DNA of 64,000 bases from JAENVT01 sp963805445. GTDB taxonomy: Bacteria > Actinomycetota > Acidimicrobiia > Acidimicrobiales > Ilumatobacteraceae. The stretch spans positions 248,001 to 312,000 of the forward strand of contig CAWDUI010000047.1 of NCBI GenBank assembly GCA_963805445.1, read 5' to 3'. Positions 8,701 to 17,478 of this stretch are shown here, piece after piece. The notes beneath the pieces were generated by a model. The model was given only the letters and a program-made list of their open reading frames with translations. It was not told where the DNA came from and made no database searches. The position numbers and the translations under genes are program-made. The first letter of the stretch is position 1; each line of letters starts with the position of its first letter.

Positions 8701-9365
8701 GAATTCACCTTTGGGTCGCCGGTCAGCGCACGGATCCGCTCCCGAAGCTGGGCGAGCGCAGCATCGAAAGCCGAACGGCTGCCGTTGGTGACCGGGTCGG
8801 AAATGGACCAGTGCAACCACGAGTCCCTCGGACCGAGTTCTTCATGGGCCTGGTCGCAGACGGTGACAACGATGCCCGGGAGCTTGTCGACGTTGTCGAG
8901 CGTGCGCGGCATTGCTCCGGCGAGGTCGAGTCCGGCGCGCTCGGCCGCAGCAATCGCCCCGGGGTGGACGCGGTCAGCGGGGTGCGTGCCGGCCGACTCG
9001 GCGGGACTCCCGGTCATCGATCGCCACAGCGCAGCGGCGAGTTGGCTGCGAGCCGAGTTGCGGGTGCAGACGAACAGTGCCCCCTCCGGCAGAACGGTTC
9101 TGCCCGGCGAGAGGTCGTGGAGCGAGTCGCGCAGCAGATGCACGTACCGTCGACGTCGGTCGCCACTCGAGTGGGACCGCTTGATGATCCCGACCGATTC
9201 GAGCACGTCGAGGTGGTGGGCGAGCAGGTTCGATTCGAGCCCGACGAGGTGCCGTAGCTCGACCGGAGCCCGATCCGACAACACCAGCTCATCGACGATC
9301 GCCAGGCGGGCAGGGTCACCCAGCGCGGCGTGACGGGCCGCTCTCGACTCCAACGTTGACTTCAC
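8697..9365 (-). CDS. ArsR-type regulator fused to a low-molecular-weight phosphatase/arsenate-reductase domain
   Basis: 222 residues. The first ~85 form an ArsR winged helix (LGDPARLAIVDELVLSD; ESNLLAHHLDVLESVGII). From about 90 to the end is a phosphatase-like domain with P-loop CTRNSARS and the acid loop ISDPVTNG. GTG start at 9365. It heads the channel-arsC operon and has its own operator. The classical ArsR Cys motif is absent in the helix region, so the phosphatase half may be the sensor. It may reduce arsenate, sense it, or both. Confidence 0.83.
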   Translation of the reverse strand: MKSTLESRAARHAALGDPARLAIVDELVLSDRAPVELRHLVGLESNLLAHHLDVLESVGIIKRSHSSGDRRRRYVHLLRDSLHDLSPGRTVLPEGALFVCTRNSARSQLAAALWRSMTGSPAESAGTHPADRVHPGAIAAAERAGLDLAGAMPRTLDNVDKLPGIVVTVCDQAHEELGPRDSWLHWSISDPVTNGSRSAFDAALAQLRERIRALTGDPKVNS

Positions 9366-9374
9366 GTCGCTCAG

Positions 9375-9402
9375 ACTAGATACTCAAATATCATTGAGTC
9401 AA
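9375..9402 (-). promoter_or_regulatory. Promoter and operator of the fused-regulator operon
   Basis: Minus strand TTGACT (9397-9402) and TCTAGT (9375-9380), 16 apart, or TAGTCT with an 18-bp spacer. Between them CTCAA-N6-TTGAG (9383-9398) is a perfect inverted repeat of the TCAA...TTGA kind bound by ArsR repressors. It differs from the operators at 6968-7021, so the two regulators probably have separate sites. Confidence 0.65.
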
Positions 9403-9505
9403 TATTGGGCGAGTTTGATGGCCGTCAGGAGAACGGGGCCTTCACGCAACTGTCGGCGGGCCGCACCTCTCCCGTCGAGCCGGTAGCATCGCCGACGAAC
9501 GTGAA

Positions 9506-9525
9506 ATCGGTCCCGTGAGGCCGAT
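9506..9525 (+). promoter_or_regulatory. PyrR-binding hairpin over the pyrR ribosome site
   Basis: ATCGG-TCCCGTGAGG-CCGAT: a 5-bp stem with a loop that fits the PyrR binding-loop consensus ARUCCNGNGAGGYU at 12 of 14 positions. It ends 6 bases before GAAGGAAG (9531-9538), the ribosome site of pyrR. A TAGCAT at 9484-9489 could be the -10 of a short leader. There is no terminator, so control is probably by blocking translation, as proposed for mycobacteria, when UMP-bound PyrR is abundant. Confidence 0.75.
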
Positions 9526-9540
9526 ACGTGGAAGGAAGTC

Positions 9541-10056
9541 ATGCCTGCAACGACGGGACCTCGAGAGGTTCTGAGTGCCGACGATGTCCGTCGGGCGCTC
9601 ACCCGCATCGCCCACGAGATCGTCGAACGCAACCACGGCACCGACGGAGTCGTGCTCGTTGGCCTGCAGCGCGGCGGGGTGTGGATCGCCGACGCACTCG
9701 CCGCGGTTCTCCAGGATGTTGGCTCGCCGGTGCCTGTCGGCTCCCTCGATGTCAGCTTCCATCGCGACGACGTCGGCATGCGGCCGATCGTGCCCGGTCA
9801 CGTCACGGCGATTCCGGTGTCGCTGGACGGCACGACGGTGATCCTGGTCGACGACGTGCTCTTCACCGGCCGCACGGTGCGCGCCGCGCTGGAGGCGCTC
9901 AACGAGTACGGCCGGCCGCATGCCGTGCAACTGGCGGTGATCGTCGATCGTGGGCATCGCCAGTTGCCGATTCGCCCCGACTACGTGGGCAAGAACCTGC
10001 CGACTGCAGGCGACGAAGACGTGCAGGTCAGCGCGGAAGGTGTGGTGATCAGATGA
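9541..10056 (+). CDS. pyrR: PyrR, pyrimidine operon RNA-binding regulator / uracil phosphoribosyltransferase
   Basis: 171 residues. The PRPP loop VILVDDVLFTGRTVRAAL is the hallmark of type I phosphoribosyltransferases, and LVGLQRGGVWIA and RPDYVGKNLPT are conserved in PyrR. It binds a leader hairpin (seen just upstream) in a UMP-dependent way. Its stop overlaps the start of pyrB (ATGA). Confidence 0.95.
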   Translation: MPATTGPREVLSADDVRRALTRIAHEIVERNHGTDGVVLVGLQRGGVWIADALAAVLQDVGSPVPVGSLDVSFHRDDVGMRPIVPGHVTAIPVSLDGTTVILVDDVLFTGRTVRAALEALNEYGRPHAVQLAVIVDRGHRQLPIRPDYVGKNLPTAGDEDVQVSAEGVVIR

Positions 10057-10994
10057 AGCACCTGCTGGCGATCTCCGACCTCTCCGCTGCGGACATCCAC
10101 CGGTTGCTGGAACTGGCCGATCACATGGTCGAGATCTCGCAACGACCGATCCCGAAGGTGCCGGCCCTGCGCGGCAAGAACGTGGTCAGCCTGTTCTTCG
10201 AGGACTCGACGCGCACTCGCACCAGCTTCGACACCGCCGCCAAGCGGCTGAGTGCCGACACGATGAACTTCGCCGTGTCGTCGAGCAGTGTCAACAAGGG
10301 CGAGAGCCTGCGCGACACCATCGAGACCATCGCAGCAATGGGGGTCGACGCGTTCGTGGTGCGCCACAAGTCGAGCGGCGCACCGCAGGCGATCACCCGT
10401 TGGACGAACGCCAGCATCGTCAACGCCGGCGATGGCTGGCACCAACACCCCACGCAGGCGTTGCTCGACTGCTACACGATCCGCACGAACCTCAACCGCC
10501 GTGACGGCTTCGACGGGTTGCGCATCGCCATCGTCGGCGACATCAAGCACAGCCGCGTCGCCCGCAGCAATGTGCAGGCGTTCACCGCGCTCGGCGCCCA
10601 TGTCATCCTGGTCGGGCCCCCGACGTTGATGCCTCCCTCCCTCGACGGCTGGCCGGTCGACATCTCACACGATCTCGACGCCGTGCTGCCCGATCTCGAC
10701 GTGCTCTATCTCCTGCGCGTGCAGCGCGAGCGGATGGACGATGCCCTGCTGCCGAGCCTGCGGGAGTACTCGTCGATGTACGGCCTGACGGCCGGGCGCG
10801 CCGCCCTCCTGCCGCCGCATGCGCTGGTGATGCACCCGGGCCCGATGAACCGTGGTGTCGAGATGGTCGTGGACCCAGCGGAACTCCCCGGCTCGGTGAT
10901 CCTCGACCAGGTCACCAACGGCGTGGCCGTGCGGATGGCCGTGCTGTTCCACCTCCTCGGATCGGGGAGCGACCTGAAGGGTGAATCAGCATGA
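10053..10994 (+). CDS. pyrB: Aspartate carbamoyltransferase catalytic chain
   Basis: 313 residues, full length. Carbamoyl-phosphate motif FFEDSTRTRTSF, GDGWHQHPTQALLDCYT, and the C-terminal HPGPMNRG. Second step of de novo pyrimidine synthesis. It overlaps both neighbours by four bases (ATGA), so pyrR-pyrB-pyrC is one coupled unit. No regulatory pyrI chain is present. Confidence 0.96.
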   Translation: MKHLLAISDLSAADIHRLLELADHMVEISQRPIPKVPALRGKNVVSLFFEDSTRTRTSFDTAAKRLSADTMNFAVSSSSVNKGESLRDTIETIAAMGVDAFVVRHKSSGAPQAITRWTNASIVNAGDGWHQHPTQALLDCYTIRTNLNRRDGFDGLRIAIVGDIKHSRVARSNVQAFTALGAHVILVGPPTLMPPSLDGWPVDISHDLDAVLPDLDVLYLLRVQRERMDDALLPSLREYSSMYGLTAGRAALLPPHALVMHPGPMNRGVEMVVDPAELPGSVILDQVTNGVAVRMAVLFHLLGSGSDLKGESA

Positions 10995-12268
10995 CGCGCA
11001 TCGTCATCCGCGGCGGAACCGTATTGGATCAAGTCGGCCAGCGACGTGCCGACGTCGCGATCGAGGACGGACGAATCGTCGAGATGGCCCCGTCGCTGGA
11101 CGGCGATCTGCACCTCGATGCCGCTGGATGCATCGTTGCTCCGGGCTTCGTCGATCTCCACGTGCACCTGCGCGAGCCAGGCCGCGAGGAGGCCGAGACG
11201 ATCGAGACCGGCAGCCGCGCCGCGGCACTGGGTGGCTTCACGGCGATCGTGGCCATGCCGAACACCGAGCCGGCGCAGGATTCGCTGTCGGTCGTCGAGT
11301 TCGTGCGCGCCCAGGCGCGCCATGCCGGGCTGTGCGATGTGCATCCCGCCGGGTGCATCACGATGAACCGCGAGGGCAAGGCGCTCGCGCCGTTCGGGGA
11401 GTTGGCCGCCGCCGGCGTGCACCTGTTCACCGATGACGGCAATGGGGTCCAAGATCCGCAGCTGATGCGCCACGCGCTCGAGTATCCGCGCGCCCTCGAC
11501 ATCACGTTGGCGCAGCACTGCGAGGTGGCCTCGTTGACCAAGGGCGCCGTGATGCACGAGGGCTCGTGTTGCAGCCACCTCGGCCTCCCCGGCTGGCCGG
11601 CGATCGCCGAGGAGCTGATGGTGCACCGCGACATCGAGTTGGCGCGGCTCACCGGGTCACGCATCCATCTGCTGCACCTGTCGACGGCGGGCAGCGTCGA
11701 ACTGGTCCGAGCAGCCAAGCGCGACGGCGTGCGGGTCACTGCCGAGGCCACGCCGCACCACTTCACGCTGACCGACGAGCTCCTCACGGGGTACGACGCC
11801 GTGTACAAGGTCAATCCTCCGCTGCGAACCGCTGCCGACATCGCCGCCATCAAGGCCGGCCTCGCTGATGGAACGATCGACGCGATCGCCACCGATCACG
11901 CACCGCACCCACCCGAGACGAAGGAGAGCCCGCTCGACCAAGCTCCTCCCGGCATGCTCGGGCTGGAGACAGCCCTGGCCTTGGCCATCAGCGAGCTCGA
12001 CATGCCGCTGGCCGATGTTGTCGCCGCACTGAGCTGGAAGCCGGCGGCGATCGCCGGGTTGGGTGATCGCCACGGGCGGCCGATCGATCTCGGAGAGCCT
12101 GCCAACGTTGTCGTGTTCGACCCCGCTGTCGAGTGGACCGTGGTGCCGGCCAAGCTGGCCAGCAAGAGCCGCAACACGCCATACGCGGGTCGCACCATGC
12201 ACGGCAAGGTGCGCCACACCGTGCTCGCCGGCACCCCCGTCGTCATTGACGGCATCGCCCAACGCTGA
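10991..12268 (+). CDS. pyrC: Dihydroorotase
   Basis: 425 residues, class I dihydroorotase. Metal-binding DLHVHLREPG near residue 55, further His ligands in the barrel, and DAIATDHAPHP with the catalytic Asp near 300. It converts carbamoyl-aspartate to dihydroorotate. Last gene of the pyr group in this window; carAB, pyrD and pyrF are not next to it. Confidence 0.95.
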   Translation: MTRIVIRGGTVLDQVGQRRADVAIEDGRIVEMAPSLDGDLHLDAAGCIVAPGFVDLHVHLREPGREEAETIETGSRAAALGGFTAIVAMPNTEPAQDSLSVVEFVRAQARHAGLCDVHPAGCITMNREGKALAPFGELAAAGVHLFTDDGNGVQDPQLMRHALEYPRALDITLAQHCEVASLTKGAVMHEGSCCSHLGLPGWPAIAEELMVHRDIELARLTGSRIHLLHLSTAGSVELVRAAKRDGVRVTAEATPHHFTLTDELLTGYDAVYKVNPPLRTAADIAAIKAGLADGTIDAIATDHAPHPPETKESPLDQAPPGMLGLETALALAISELDMPLADVVAALSWKPAAIAGLGDRHGRPIDLGEPANVVVFDPAVEWTVVPAKLASKSRNTPYAGRTMHGKVRHTVLAGTPVVIDGIAQR

Positions 12269-12446
12269 CCCGCGACGTTGCAAGCGTGCAGCGCTGGGCG
12301 GTGAAGACCGGGGGTGAGACGGTACGACGAAGGAGTGCCGGCTCACGCTGGCCGGATGGTTGCCCGATCGGACCTTGTTGCGCACTGGGCGACCGCACAC
12401 ACTGGGGCCAGTTTGTGCCCGAACCGCCACGGAGAGGAGACATCCG

Positions 12447-12911
12447 ATGAGCACCGACAACCCGGTGGGTTACGTCGCCCAATCGACGAACAACACGTGC
12501 TGGGCAGCATCGACGGCGATGTTGTTGGGGTGGAACGAAGACATGCTGGTCGTGGAGGACATGAAGCAGAAGTTCCCCGACAGCGTGTGGGACGACGGGG
12601 CCACGGAGCTCGAGCTCGGACAGGTGGCCCAGGCCTACGGCTTCACCCAGATCTACCCGGTGTGCCAAGGTCCCGACGGTTGGGATCAGTGGCTGAGCGA
12701 GAACGGGCCGCTGTTGATCCAGGTGCCCGGCAACGCGTATCACAGCATCGTCGTCGCCGGCATCAACGTCAGCGCCGACGAGACGGTCGAGGCCAGCCAA
12801 GTTCATGTGATGGACCCGTGGAACGGCGACCGCTGGCTGCAGTTCGCCGACTTCGAGAACCAGTACGAGATGGCCGGCACCAACTGGGGCAACAACGTCT
12901 ACCGCCGCTGA
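12447..12911 (+). CDS. Papain-like cysteine protease (C70/AvrRpt2-like fold)
   Basis: 154 residues from ATG 12447, which has a strong GGAGAGGAG site. YVAQSTNNTCWAASTAMLL carries the oxyanion Gln and the nucleophile Cys. AYHSIVVAGI carries the catalytic His, and HVMDPWNG fits the third residue (Asp/Asn). This order matches the C70/C39-like papain fold. There is no signal peptide, so it should act in the cytoplasm. It stands alone after pyrC; substrate unknown. Confidence 0.75.
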   Translation: MSTDNPVGYVAQSTNNTCWAASTAMLLGWNEDMLVVEDMKQKFPDSVWDDGATELELGQVAQAYGFTQIYPVCQGPDGWDQWLSENGPLLIQVPGNAYHSIVVAGINVSADETVEASQVHVMDPWNGDRWLQFADFENQYEMAGTNWGNNVYRR

Positions 12912-12920
12912 CCGGCGCGA

Positions 12921-12967
12921 GCGTTTGACGGCTGCGGCCCCGCATGGGGGCGCCACGTCACAAACGC
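12921..12967. repeat. 47-bp palindromic repeat, copy 1 (bidirectional terminator-like)
   Basis: Starts GCGTTTG and ends CAAACGC with a GC-rich core (GGCCCCGCATGGGGGCGCC). The reverse complement matches 56769-56815 at 42 of 47 positions without gaps. It lies between the convergent protease and map genes. Probably a hairpin terminator working both ways, or a REP-like element. Confidence 0.75.
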
Positions 12968-12968
12968 T

Positions 12969-13724
12969 TCAGAGGCGGGTGAGGATCTCGGGGCCGTGGC
13001 TGGTGACGAGCACGGTGTGCTCGGTGTGCGCGGCGAGCGACCCGTCGGCGGTGACGACGGTCCACTCGTCGTCGAGCACCATCACGTCGTCGTGACCACC
13101 GGCGATCAGCATCGGCTCGATTGCCAGCACGACGCCGGGCTCGAGCCGTGGACCCTTGCCGCGCCTTCCGCGGTTCTCCACGTCGGGCTCCTCGTGCATC
13201 GCCCGACCGATGCCGTGGCCGCAGTACTCGCGTGGGCTTCCGTATCCTGCGGCAGTCACGACTGATTCGACCGCGGCGCCGACGTCGCCGAGATGACCGC
13301 CCGGTTGCATCGCCGCAACGGCAGCGACGAGGGCGCGATCCGCCGCGTCGATCAGGCGTTGCGCGTCGGAGTCGATCGTGCTGACCCCCATGGTGAACGC
13401 CGCGTCGCCGTGCCAACCGTTGACGATCGCACCGCAGTCGATCGACAAGATGTCACCGTCCTGCAGCGGTCGCTCGTTGGGGATGCCGTGCACGAGCTCG
13501 TCGTTGACCGATGCGCAGATCACGGCCGGGTAGCCGTGGTAGCCGAGGAAGTTCGAGGTGGCATCGTGAGAGCGCAGCACGTCGCGGGCGATGTGATCGA
13601 GATGCAGCGTCGTGACGCCAGGACGAGCTGCGACGCGGATGGCCTGGTGCATCTCGGCCACGACGCGACCTGCGGCGCGCATGTGCCGGAGCTCGTCCGG
13701 GCTGCGGCGCGGTAGACGACGCAT
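12969..13724 (-). CDS. map: Methionine aminopeptidase type I
   Basis: 251 residues. Metal ligands are visible in order: LSIDCGAIVNGWHGDAAFTMG (two Asp), EYCGHGIGRAMHEEP (His), AIEPML (Glu) and AAHTEHTVLV (Glu). It removes the initiator Met from new proteins. ATG 13724 lies 13 bp after the adk stop, giving the secY-adk-map order common in actinobacteria. Confidence 0.95.
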   Translation of the reverse strand: MRRLPRRSPDELRHMRAAGRVVAEMHQAIRVAARPGVTTLHLDHIARDVLRSHDATSNFLGYHGYPAVICASVNDELVHGIPNERPLQDGDILSIDCGAIVNGWHGDAAFTMGVSTIDSDAQRLIDAADRALVAAVAAMQPGGHLGDVGAAVESVVTAAGYGSPREYCGHGIGRAMHEEPDVENRGRRGKGPRLEPGVVLAIEPMLIAGGHDDVMVLDDEWTVVTADGSLAAHTEHTVLVTSHGPEILTRL

Positions 13725-13737
13725 CAGGGCTCGCGCC

Positions 13738-14394
13738 TCAGCGGGCCGCGTCGACAGCGGCGGCGAGCAGGCGGAACACGGCGCCGGGCGAACCGACACC
13801 GTCGATGACCGCCAGCCGACCCTGGCTCTGGTAGTACTCGATCAACGGCGAGGTCTGTTCCTCGTACAGATCGAGACGGTGCTCGATCGCCTCGGGCGTG
13901 TCGTCGTCGCGGTGCATCACGTCGCCGCCGCACACTTCGCAGATCCACGGCAGCTTCTCGACCCCGACGGCGACGTAGTTCGTGCCACAGTCGCGACAGA
14001 CGCGCCGGGCGCTCAACCTGGCCAGCACGAGCTCGCGCGGCACGTCGAGGTCGAGCACCAGATCGATCGGCTGCTCGGCGGTGATCTCGTCGAGGGCTTC
14101 CGCTTGGTGCACGGTGCGAGGGAAGCCGTCGAGGATGTACCCCCGGCCCTTGGCATCGTGGTGACTGAGCCTCTCTCTGACGATGCCGATCATGATGTCG
14201 TCGCCGACCAGCCCGCCGTCGTCCATGACCTTCTTCGCCATCCGACCGAGGTCGGTGCCTTCTCGGACGGCGGCCCGCAACATGTCGCCCGTCGAGATGT
14301 GGGGGACGACGAAGTGGCGCGACAAGCGCACGCACTGCGTTCCTTTACCCGCACCTTGCCGGCCGAGCAGGATGAGCCGAGCGCCGGGGATCAT
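13738..14394 (-). CDS. adk: Adenylate kinase
   Basis: 218 residues, long-LID type. P-loop LLGRQGAGKGTQ, NMP-binding STGDMLRAAV, GFPRT, and a zinc-type LID with CRDCG and CEVCGG. Interconverts ATP+AMP and 2 ADP. It lies 37 bp after secY. Confidence 0.96.
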   Translation of the reverse strand: MIPGARLILLGRQGAGKGTQCVRLSRHFVVPHISTGDMLRAAVREGTDLGRMAKKVMDDGGLVGDDIMIGIVRERLSHHDAKGRGYILDGFPRTVHQAEALDEITAEQPIDLVLDLDVPRELVLARLSARRVCRDCGTNYVAVGVEKLPWICEVCGGDVMHRDDDTPEAIEHRLDLYEEQTSPLIEYYQSQGRLAVIDGVGSPGAVFRLLAAAVDAAR

Positions 14395-14431
14395 GCCGCT
14401 GACGACCCGCCCATCGACAGACGGGTCAGGG

Positions 14432-15764
14432 TCACTTCAGGAAGCCCTCGTAGTTGCGCAGCATCAACTGGCTGTCGATCTGGCGCATCAGCTCGAGTGC
14501 GACGCCGACGGCGATCAGCACGGTGGTGCCGGCGAACGGGAAGTTCTGCACGTCGAACAACCACAAGATGAGGTACGGAATGATGGCGACCACCGCAACG
14601 AAGAGCGCACCGGGAAGTGTGATGCGGTTGACGGCCTTCGCGAGGTAGCGCTCGGTCTGCGGACCGGGACGAACGCCGGGGATGAAACCACCCTGTCGGC
14701 GGATCTGGTCGGCCTGGCGGATCGGGTCGAAGGCGATCGAGTTGTAGAAGTAGGCGAAGGCGACGATCATCAGCGAGAACAGCACGATGTAGACCAAGCC
14801 GTGGCTGTTGACCAGGTTGCCGTCGACCCACTTCTGGACCGATGCACGCCACCCGGTGCCGTTGCTGCCGCCGAGGAGGTTGGTGATCAGCACCGGCAGC
14901 AGCAGGACCGAACTGGCGAAGATGATCGGGATGACGCCGCTCTGGTTGACCTTCAGCGGGATGTAGGTGTTCTGGCCGCCGTACATCCGCCGACCGACGA
15001 CTCGCTTGGCGAACTGCACCGGGATGCGTCGCTGCGCCAGCTCGACGCGCACGACGGCGACGACGATCAGCAAGCTGACGAACACGAGCAGCACGAAGGC
15101 GAACCACTTCTGCTCCTGCAAGATGCGCGTAGTAGCCGAACGGCAGGCGGCTGACGACCGACGCCATGATGACCATGCTCATGCCGTTGCCGATGCCGCG
15201 CTGGCTGATGAGCTCGCCGATCCACATCAGCACGGCGGTGCCGGCCACGAGCGTGAGGATGACGAGGTAGCCGCGAGGCCACATGCCGTCGGGCAGCAGC
15301 TTCACGTTCTGCGGCAATCGCTGGGCAGCGCCGAAGAAGGCGTTGCCATTGCCGTTGCCGAAGATGAACGTCAGCGCCGTGGCCTGCAGGGTCGAGATGC
15401 CGATTGCCAGGTAGCGGGTGTACTGGGTGATCTTGCGCTGCCCGACCGCGCCCTCTTCCTGAAGCTTCTCGAGCTTGGGGATGACGACGCCGAGCACCTG
15501 CATGATGATGCTGGCCGTGATGTACGGCATGATCCCGAGCGCGAAGATGGAGAAGCTGCCGAAGGCTCCGCCGGAGAACAGGTCGAGGAAGCCGAGGGCG
15601 CCCTGCGACTCGACACCCTTCTTGAACTGCTTGACCGCGTCGGGGTCGATGCCCGGCACACGGATGGCGACGCCCAGCCGATACAGGGCGATCATCACCA
15701 TGACGAACAGGATCTTGTTCCGCAGATCGGTGACCTTGAAGACGTTCTTCAGGTTCGACAGCAC
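14432..15764 (-). CDS. secY: Protein translocase subunit SecY, frameshifted
   Basis: Pore subunit of the Sec translocon. The first frame runs from VLSNLKNVFKVTDLRNKIL to VVSRLPFGYYA. The second continues ILQEQKWFAFVLLVFVSLL to RNYEGFLK. Both carry the expected ten membrane segments in total (e.g. GIGNGMSMVIMASV; SGVIPIIFASSVLLLP; AFAYFYNSIAFDP). An indel near 15127 breaks the frame. GTG start at 15764 with AAGGGAG five bases upstream. Confidence 0.95.
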
Positions 15765-15801
15765 AGCGACTCCCTTGTCGGATCGGTGGGTAGTTGTGAG
15801 A

Positions 15802-16295
15802 TCAGCGGTTGGTGAACTGGTTGCCCTTGACCGGTGGGCGACCCTGCTTGAACGGCAGCGGCAACAGCGTGACGCTACCGCCTGCGGCCTTGATGGCAGC
15901 CTCAGCCGCCTTCGAGACGCCGTGCGCGGTGACGTCGACCTTGGTGGTGATCTCGCCACGGGCGAGGACCTTGACGAAGTCGCCCTTGCGCACCAGGCCC
16001 TTGGCGACCAGCACGTCGGGGTCGACGGTCGATTCGCCGCAGGCTGCCAGCTGATCGAGGTTGACCGGGCTGTACTCGACCCGGAACGGGTTGTTGAAAC
16101 CCTTCAGCTTCGGGACGCGTTGCTTGAGCGGCATCTGGCCACCTTCGAAGCCGCGGGCAACCTTGCCGCGGCCACGCGACTGCTGGCCCTTGGTGCCGCG
16201 CCGGCGGTCTTGCCGCCCTTGCCGCCGATGCCTCGGCCGACGCGTTTCTTGGCCTTGTTGGACCCCGGTGACGGGGCGAGTTCGTCGACGCGCAT
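15802..16295 (-). CDS. rplO: 50S ribosomal protein L15, frameshifted
   Basis: The N-terminus MRVDELAPSPGSNKAKKRVG and the Gly-rich GRGIGGKGGKTAG are in one frame. The remainder (RGTKGQQSRGRGKVARGFEG, then MPLKQRVPKLKGFNN to GNQFTNR) is in another. Loss of one C near 16200, within GGC-CGC-GGC, accounts for it. It lies directly after rpmD and 37 bp before secY. Confidence 0.94.
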
Positions 16296-16296
16296 G

Positions 16297-16506
16297 TCAG
16301 TTCTCCGTCACGGTGATGAGGTGACCGACCCGGGCGATCATGCCGCGGATCTCCTTGCGATCCGGCAACGTGTTGGTGTCGCCGATCTTGCGCAGGCCGA
16401 GTGCACGCATGGTGCCCCGGGTCTTGGGCTTGTTGGCGATCGTCGAGCGGATCTGCTTGACGGTGATCATCTTCTCGCCGGTTGTGTCGCTCTTTGTCTG
16501 CGGCAT
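16297..16506 (-). CDS. rpmD: 50S ribosomal protein L30
   Basis: 69 residues; the core ITVKQIRSTIANKPKTRGTM and LGLRKIGDTNTLPD is typical of bacterial L30, with a ~10-residue N-terminal extension. Its ATG overlaps the rpsE stop by one base. Confidence 0.95.
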   Translation of the reverse strand: MPQTKSDTTGEKMITVKQIRSTIANKPKTRGTMRALGLRKIGDTNTLPDRKEIRGMIARVGHLITVTEN

Positions 16507-17102
16507 CAGTGTGAATCTCCTGCTGCGATCTGCTTCTTGCGATCGTTGTAGGCGTTGAGCATGCCCTTCGGCACGAAGTCCTCGGCGGCCAGACCACGAC
16601 GGCGGGCAACTTCTTCAGGGCGCTGCAGCGACTGCAGGCCGTTGATGGTTGCCCGGGCGACGTTGATGGCGTTCGACGACCCGAGCGACTTGCACAGCAC
16701 GTCGTGCACGCCGGCCTCTTCGAGGATGATGCGGGCTGCGCCGCCGGCGATGACGCCGGTACCGGCCGCTGCCGGCTTCATCATCACCCGACCGGCGCCG
16801 GTGACGCCGATGATCGGGTGGGTGATGGTGCTCCCGGCCAAGGGCACGTCGAACAGGTTCTTCTTGGCCTCTTCGGTGCCCTTCTGGATCGCCAGCGGCA
16901 CCTCTTTGGCCTTGCCGTATCCGAGACCGACGCGGCCATTGCCGTCGCCGACCACGACCAGCGCGGTGAACGAGAAGCGACGGCCACCCTTGACGACCTT
17001 GGCGACGCGGTTGATGTCGATGACGCGCGACTCGCGCAGTCCGCCGGAATCAACGGAGTTGTAGCTCGAGGGGTTGTTGGCGTAATTCGTTGGGCCAGCC
17101 AT
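16506..17102 (-). CDS. rpsE: 30S ribosomal protein S5
   Basis: 198 residues. ESRVIDINRVAKVVKGGRRF and SFTALVVVGDGNGRVGLGYGKAKEV form the double-stranded-RNA-binding domain, followed by the C-terminal domain with VHDVLCKSLGSSN. ATG 17102 overlaps the rplR stop (TGATG). Involved in decoding accuracy. Confidence 0.96.
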   Translation of the reverse strand: MAGPTNYANNPSSYNSVDSGGLRESRVIDINRVAKVVKGGRRFSFTALVVVGDGNGRVGLGYGKAKEVPLAIQKGTEEAKKNLFDVPLAGSTITHPIIGVTGAGRVMMKPAAAGTGVIAGGAARIILEEAGVHDVLCKSLGSSNAINVARATINGLQSLQRPEEVARRRGLAAEDFVPKGMLNAYNDRKKQIAAGDSH

Positions 17103-17471
17103 CAGAACTCCAAACCTGCTTCGCGTGCGGCAGCGGCGACCGCTGCAACACGGCCGTGGTAGAGGAATCCACCACGGTCGAACACCACTTGCGTCACGCC
17201 TGCGGCCTGGGCCCGCTCGGCCAGCAACTGACCGAGTCGGGTTGCCGCGGCAACGGTCGCGCCGCTGCCCTCGGCACGCAATGCGGCCTCGGCCGTCGAG
17301 GCCGATGCCGACAGTGCGGCCGGCCTCGTCGTCGATCAACTGCAACGACAGGTGCTTGTTGGAACGGAACACGGCCAGGCGCGGACGGGCCGCGGTGCCA
17401 TGGATCTTCTTGCGCACCCGCCGGTGACGGATGATTCGGCCTTGCCGACGCTTCTCTGCAGTCTTGCTCAT
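17102..17471 (-). CDS. rplR: 50S ribosomal protein L18, frameshifted
   Basis: 5S rRNA-binding protein. The N-terminal half (MSKTAEKRRQGRIIRHRRVR to LIDDEAGRTV) is in one frame. The C-terminal half (ASASTAEAALRAEGSGATVA, then RGGFLYHGRVAAVAAAAREA and GLEF) is in the next. One extra base near 17308-17310 explains the shift; 370 nt is one over a multiple of three. It starts with ATG 17471. Confidence 0.94.
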
Positions 17472-17478
17472 CGCTCGC

